Positions 59,770 through 64,000 of a stretch of 64,000 nucleotides of DNA are shown here, one piece after another (position 1 is the stretch's first letter; every line of letters begins with the position of its first letter). Position numbers and translations under genes: made by a program. The notes under the pieces were generated by a model. That model was not told the origin of the DNA. It searched no databases and worked only from the letters and a program-made list of their open reading frames with translations. This DNA is from Rhizobium sp. TH2 (GTDB lineage: Bacteria > Pseudomonadota > Alphaproteobacteria > Rhizobiales > Rhizobiaceae), in assembly GCF_024707525.1 (NCBI RefSeq), contig NZ_CP062231.1, positions 4,708,501-4,772,500 on the forward strand, given 5' to 3'.

Positions 59770-60456
59770 ATGACCAAAACAGAAAACGCTTTCCCGCAAC
59801 GAGACTTTGCAGAGCAGTTTCTGGGCGTCGTGGCGTCGGCCATGCCCCTGAGCGGCTGTTGTTTCTATCGGGTCAATGGCAGCCAGCATGTGCTGGACCA
59901 TCAGTTGTTCAACCTGTCGCCATACTGGGAGCAGCGCTACTATCATCACTTCTGGCGTTTCGACCCGCTCCATCCCCGGCGCGTGATCAATATGCAGGCT
60001 CGGCTGCAGGTGCTTAGCCACGACATCGCCAGCCAGGATCCCGGAACTCTCGAATATTACGAGCAGTTTCTGAAGCCACAGAATACCGCCCACCAGACCG
60101 AACTGTACTTCCGGCTCGGATCGAGGATCGTCGCAGGCGCCTCCTTGCTGCGCAGCGATGCGGAAGGTGCCTTCACTGAGGACAATATCGGCTTTCTTCA
60201 GAAATTCATGGAATTCACCGAGCGCAACGTGTTTCCCACGGCTCCGGCGAGCATCACTACCTGGCAGGGCCTCACCGACATGACGCCGCGAGAACGCGAA
60301 ATCGCTTCTCTCATCGGCGAAGCCTTGTGCAACAAGGAAATCGGCCGTCGCCTCAATATTGAGCTTCCCACCGTCAAGGCCCATGTGAGCCGGGTCCTGG
60401 CAAAAGCTGGCGCCCGCAGCCGAGCCGAATTCATCAAGAAGCTGCAATCGCACTAA
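59770..60456 (+). CDS. LuxR-type transcriptional regulator
   Basis: 228 aa: an N-terminal domain (about 1-155, FRFDPLHPR and aromatic-rich, no recognised family) and a C-terminal LuxR helix-turn-helix (TPREREIASLIGEALCNKEIG, LNIELPTVKAHVSRVL). Start ATG 59770; a GTG five codons earlier is in frame. Divergent from the nitrilase-APC genes, so it is their likely regulator. The 243 bp after its stop (60457-60699) hold no gene I can support. Confidence 0.8.
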   Translation: MTKTENAFPQRDFAEQFLGVVASAMPLSGCCFYRVNGSQHVLDHQLFNLSPYWEQRYYHHFWRFDPLHPRRVINMQARLQVLSHDIASQDPGTLEYYEQFLKPQNTAHQTELYFRLGSRIVAGASLLRSDAEGAFTEDNIGFLQKFMEFTERNVFPTAPASITTWQGLTDMTPREREIASLIGEALCNKEIGRRLNIELPTVKAHVSRVLAKAGARSRAEFIKKLQSH

Positions 60457-60700
60457 ATGCGAGCGTATCGAACGCCTCGCCGTGATTGGCCTTGCCGGCC
60501 GGACCAACCATCTGGTGATGGCGATGCAGATCGCCGTTGATGCGGAATTCGATACTTTCAAGCAATAGAACCTGCATGATCAACGCGCTTCAGCTTCATA
60601 GCCGGCGGTCGAATTGCATGCGCCGGGAGACATGCAACTGGACCGTGGCGATGCCCGGCGTGGTCGCGATCCGACGCCGCACGGTGTCGAGTTCGGCAAC

Positions 60701-60730
60701 AAAAAAGCCGCCACATTTCTGTGACGGCTT
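60701..60730 (-). terminator. Rho-independent terminator of the rRNA operon
   Basis: An 11-bp stem (AAGCCGCCACA at 60705-60715, TGTGACGGCTT at 60720-60730, one mismatch) with a 4-nt loop, followed on the minus strand by six T (60701-60706). It lies 6 bp beyond the tRNA-fMet gene and ends the 16S-23S-5S-tRNA transcript. Confidence 0.88.
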
Positions 60731-60735
60731 TGATT

Positions 60736-60812
<77 letters not shown>

Positions 60813-60891
60813 TAATTTTGAGCTGCCGAGCATTGCCCGGTCTTCTTTGTTTTGCCGGTCCTCGAAGTCTTTGGCTTCTGCGGGTCGGCGG

Positions 60892-60912
60892 GGGCTGCTC
60901 CACCCCGCGTAA
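60892..60912 (-). repeat. 21-bp duplicate of the tRNA-fMet 5' end
   Basis: GGGCTGCTCCACCCCGCGTAA at 60892-60912 repeats exactly 60795-60815, i.e. the 5' acceptor/D-arm of the tRNA-fMet gene plus three upstream bases, in the same orientation 97 bp apart. It is probably a remnant of recombination between rRNA operons or an incomplete tRNA copy. Confidence 0.8.
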
Positions 60913-60959
60913 GTCTTCGGACATTGGGTCCGGCTTATCTATGATCTTACAACGACAAT

Positions 60960-60980
60960 GGGCCGCTTTGAGGGCGGCCC
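60960..60980 (-). other. Hairpin between 5S rRNA and tRNA-fMet
   Basis: GGGCCGC (60960-60966) pairs with GCGGCCC (60974-60980), 7-nt loop. No T-run follows on the minus strand, so it is more likely an RNA-processing stem than a terminator. Confidence 0.5.
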
Positions 60981-61044
60981 GTAGTATGTCCGGTCGTTGC
61001 CGGTTGTGATCGTTTGCTGAGAATGATTAGTTTTGCGTTTTGCA

Positions 61045-61162
61045 GACCTGGCAGCGACCTACTCTCCCGTGCCTTAAGACAAAGTACCATCGGCGCTGGG
61101 GCGTTTCACGGCCGTGTTCGGAATGGGAACGGGTGCGGCCACCCCGCCAGAACCACCAGGTC
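61045..61162 (-). rRNA. rrf: 5S ribosomal RNA
   Basis: About 118 nt. The minus strand starts GACCTGGTGG, contains CCCGTTCCCATTCCGAACACG, and ends GGTCGCTGCCAGGTC, whose ends pair to form helix I. Ends are estimated within about two bases. Confidence 0.95.
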
Positions 61163-61429
61163 GGCAAAGCGCAAAGCTAATCATGAGAAGCTGGCGAGAT
61201 CGCGGGCTTGATAAAGCTCCGCATCATCTCTTTGTTTATTTGAATGAATGCAGTGTTTTCACAATGTTTCTCAACAGCCTGCGATGGAATTACCCATACA
61301 GGCCGGTAGGCCGTCGCCACGCGTGTGGCGGAGCCCGTCCGGAGCGCTCTTTCGCGCGTCAGGACAAAGAAAGCAGATGATGTTCACCGGAGAAGGCAAA
61401 GCCTTCGCCGGAAGATGAACATTATCAAT
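61163..61429 (-). other. 23S-5S internal transcribed spacer
   Basis: 267 bp without a gene. It contains a strong bulged hairpin (61380-61422: ATGTTCA-CCGG-GAAGGC arms around an AAA loop) just after the 23S end, a likely RNase III processing structure, and a CGCCACGCGTGTGGCG palindrome around 61315-61330. Confidence 0.75.

Positions 61430-64000
<2,571 letters not shown>

Noticed and set aside
54829..60456. Quorum-sensing locus
   Set aside because: Two LuxR-type helix-turn-helix proteins are present, but there is no luxI-like gene and no clear autoinducer domain.
60457..60699. Small minus-strand open frames between the LuxR gene and the rRNA terminator (for example 60434-60577)
   Set aside because: No ribosome-binding site or recognised motif; they may be degenerate remnants but cannot be supported as genes.

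Overview
The window looks like chromosomal DNA of an alphaproteobacterium of the order Hyphomicrobiales (Rhizobiales). The evidence is a high-GC gene set rich in ABC, APC and aldehyde dehydrogenase genes, many ATGA and TGATG gene overlaps, and a ribosomal RNA operon at the right end that closes with 5S rRNA followed by tRNA-fMet, as is usual in that order. Genus cannot be fixed from what is visible.

Almost everything left of the rRNA operon is catabolic. (1) 1-8754: a branched-chain-amino-acid-type ABC importer (livKHMGF) co-directional with a GMC alcohol dehydrogenase and an aldehyde dehydrogenase, next to an AraC regulator. (2) 8755-9356: a gene-poor stretch holding a 275-bp palindromic, MITE-like element. 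(3) 9357-17151: an APC permease and a tight operon with a flavin reductase, a glutamine-synthetase-like ligase, a TetR regulator, an SRPBCC-alpha/beta hydrolase fusion, an acyl-CoA-dehydrogenase-fold flavoprotein and a NicX-like (2,5-dihydroxypyridine dioxygenase family) protein. This is probably a ring-hydroxylation, ring-cleavage and hydrolysis route for an N-heterocycle or similar ring. (4) 17347-23466: the homoprotocatechuate meta-cleavage operon hpaFEDGHI with divergent hpaR. (5) 23472-29818: an amino-alcohol-kinase-like protein, a phospho-lyase-like class III PLP enzyme, a second class III aminotransferase, a HAD hydrolase, a UPF0261/Tm-1-like protein and an IclR regulator. (6) 30056-35511: aldehyde dehydrogenase, SDR, hpaBC and an AraC activator (hpaA). 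Blocks 4 to 6 together could take a beta-hydroxylated phenolic amine (octopamine type) through 4-hydroxyphenylacetaldehyde and 4-hydroxyphenylacetate to central metabolism.

(7) 35453-41538: a DmpA-like peptidase, a spermidine/putrescine-type ABC importer and an RpiR regulator. (8) 41570-47175: a P450, glutamine-synthetase-like ligase and [2Fe-2S] ferredoxin operon, a class I glutamine amidotransferase, a GntR regulator and an HDAC-like amidohydrolase; this looks like oxidative amine catabolism through gamma-glutamyl intermediates. (9) 47281-55806: a second Liv-type importer whose LivM is fused in frame to what looks like the small subunit of N,N-dimethylformamidase, followed directly by the dimethylformamidase large subunit and a LuxR-type regulator. 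This is the most unusual object in the window. (10) 55841-60456: an SDR, an APC permease, a nitrilase-superfamily amidohydrolase and a second LuxR-type regulator.

(11) 60701-64000, minus strand: terminator, tRNA-fMet, 5S rRNA, spacer and about 2.57 kb of 23S rRNA running off the right edge. No CRISPR array, phage or autonomous transposase gene was seen. All functions are assigned from motifs and remembered family features; no search was run.
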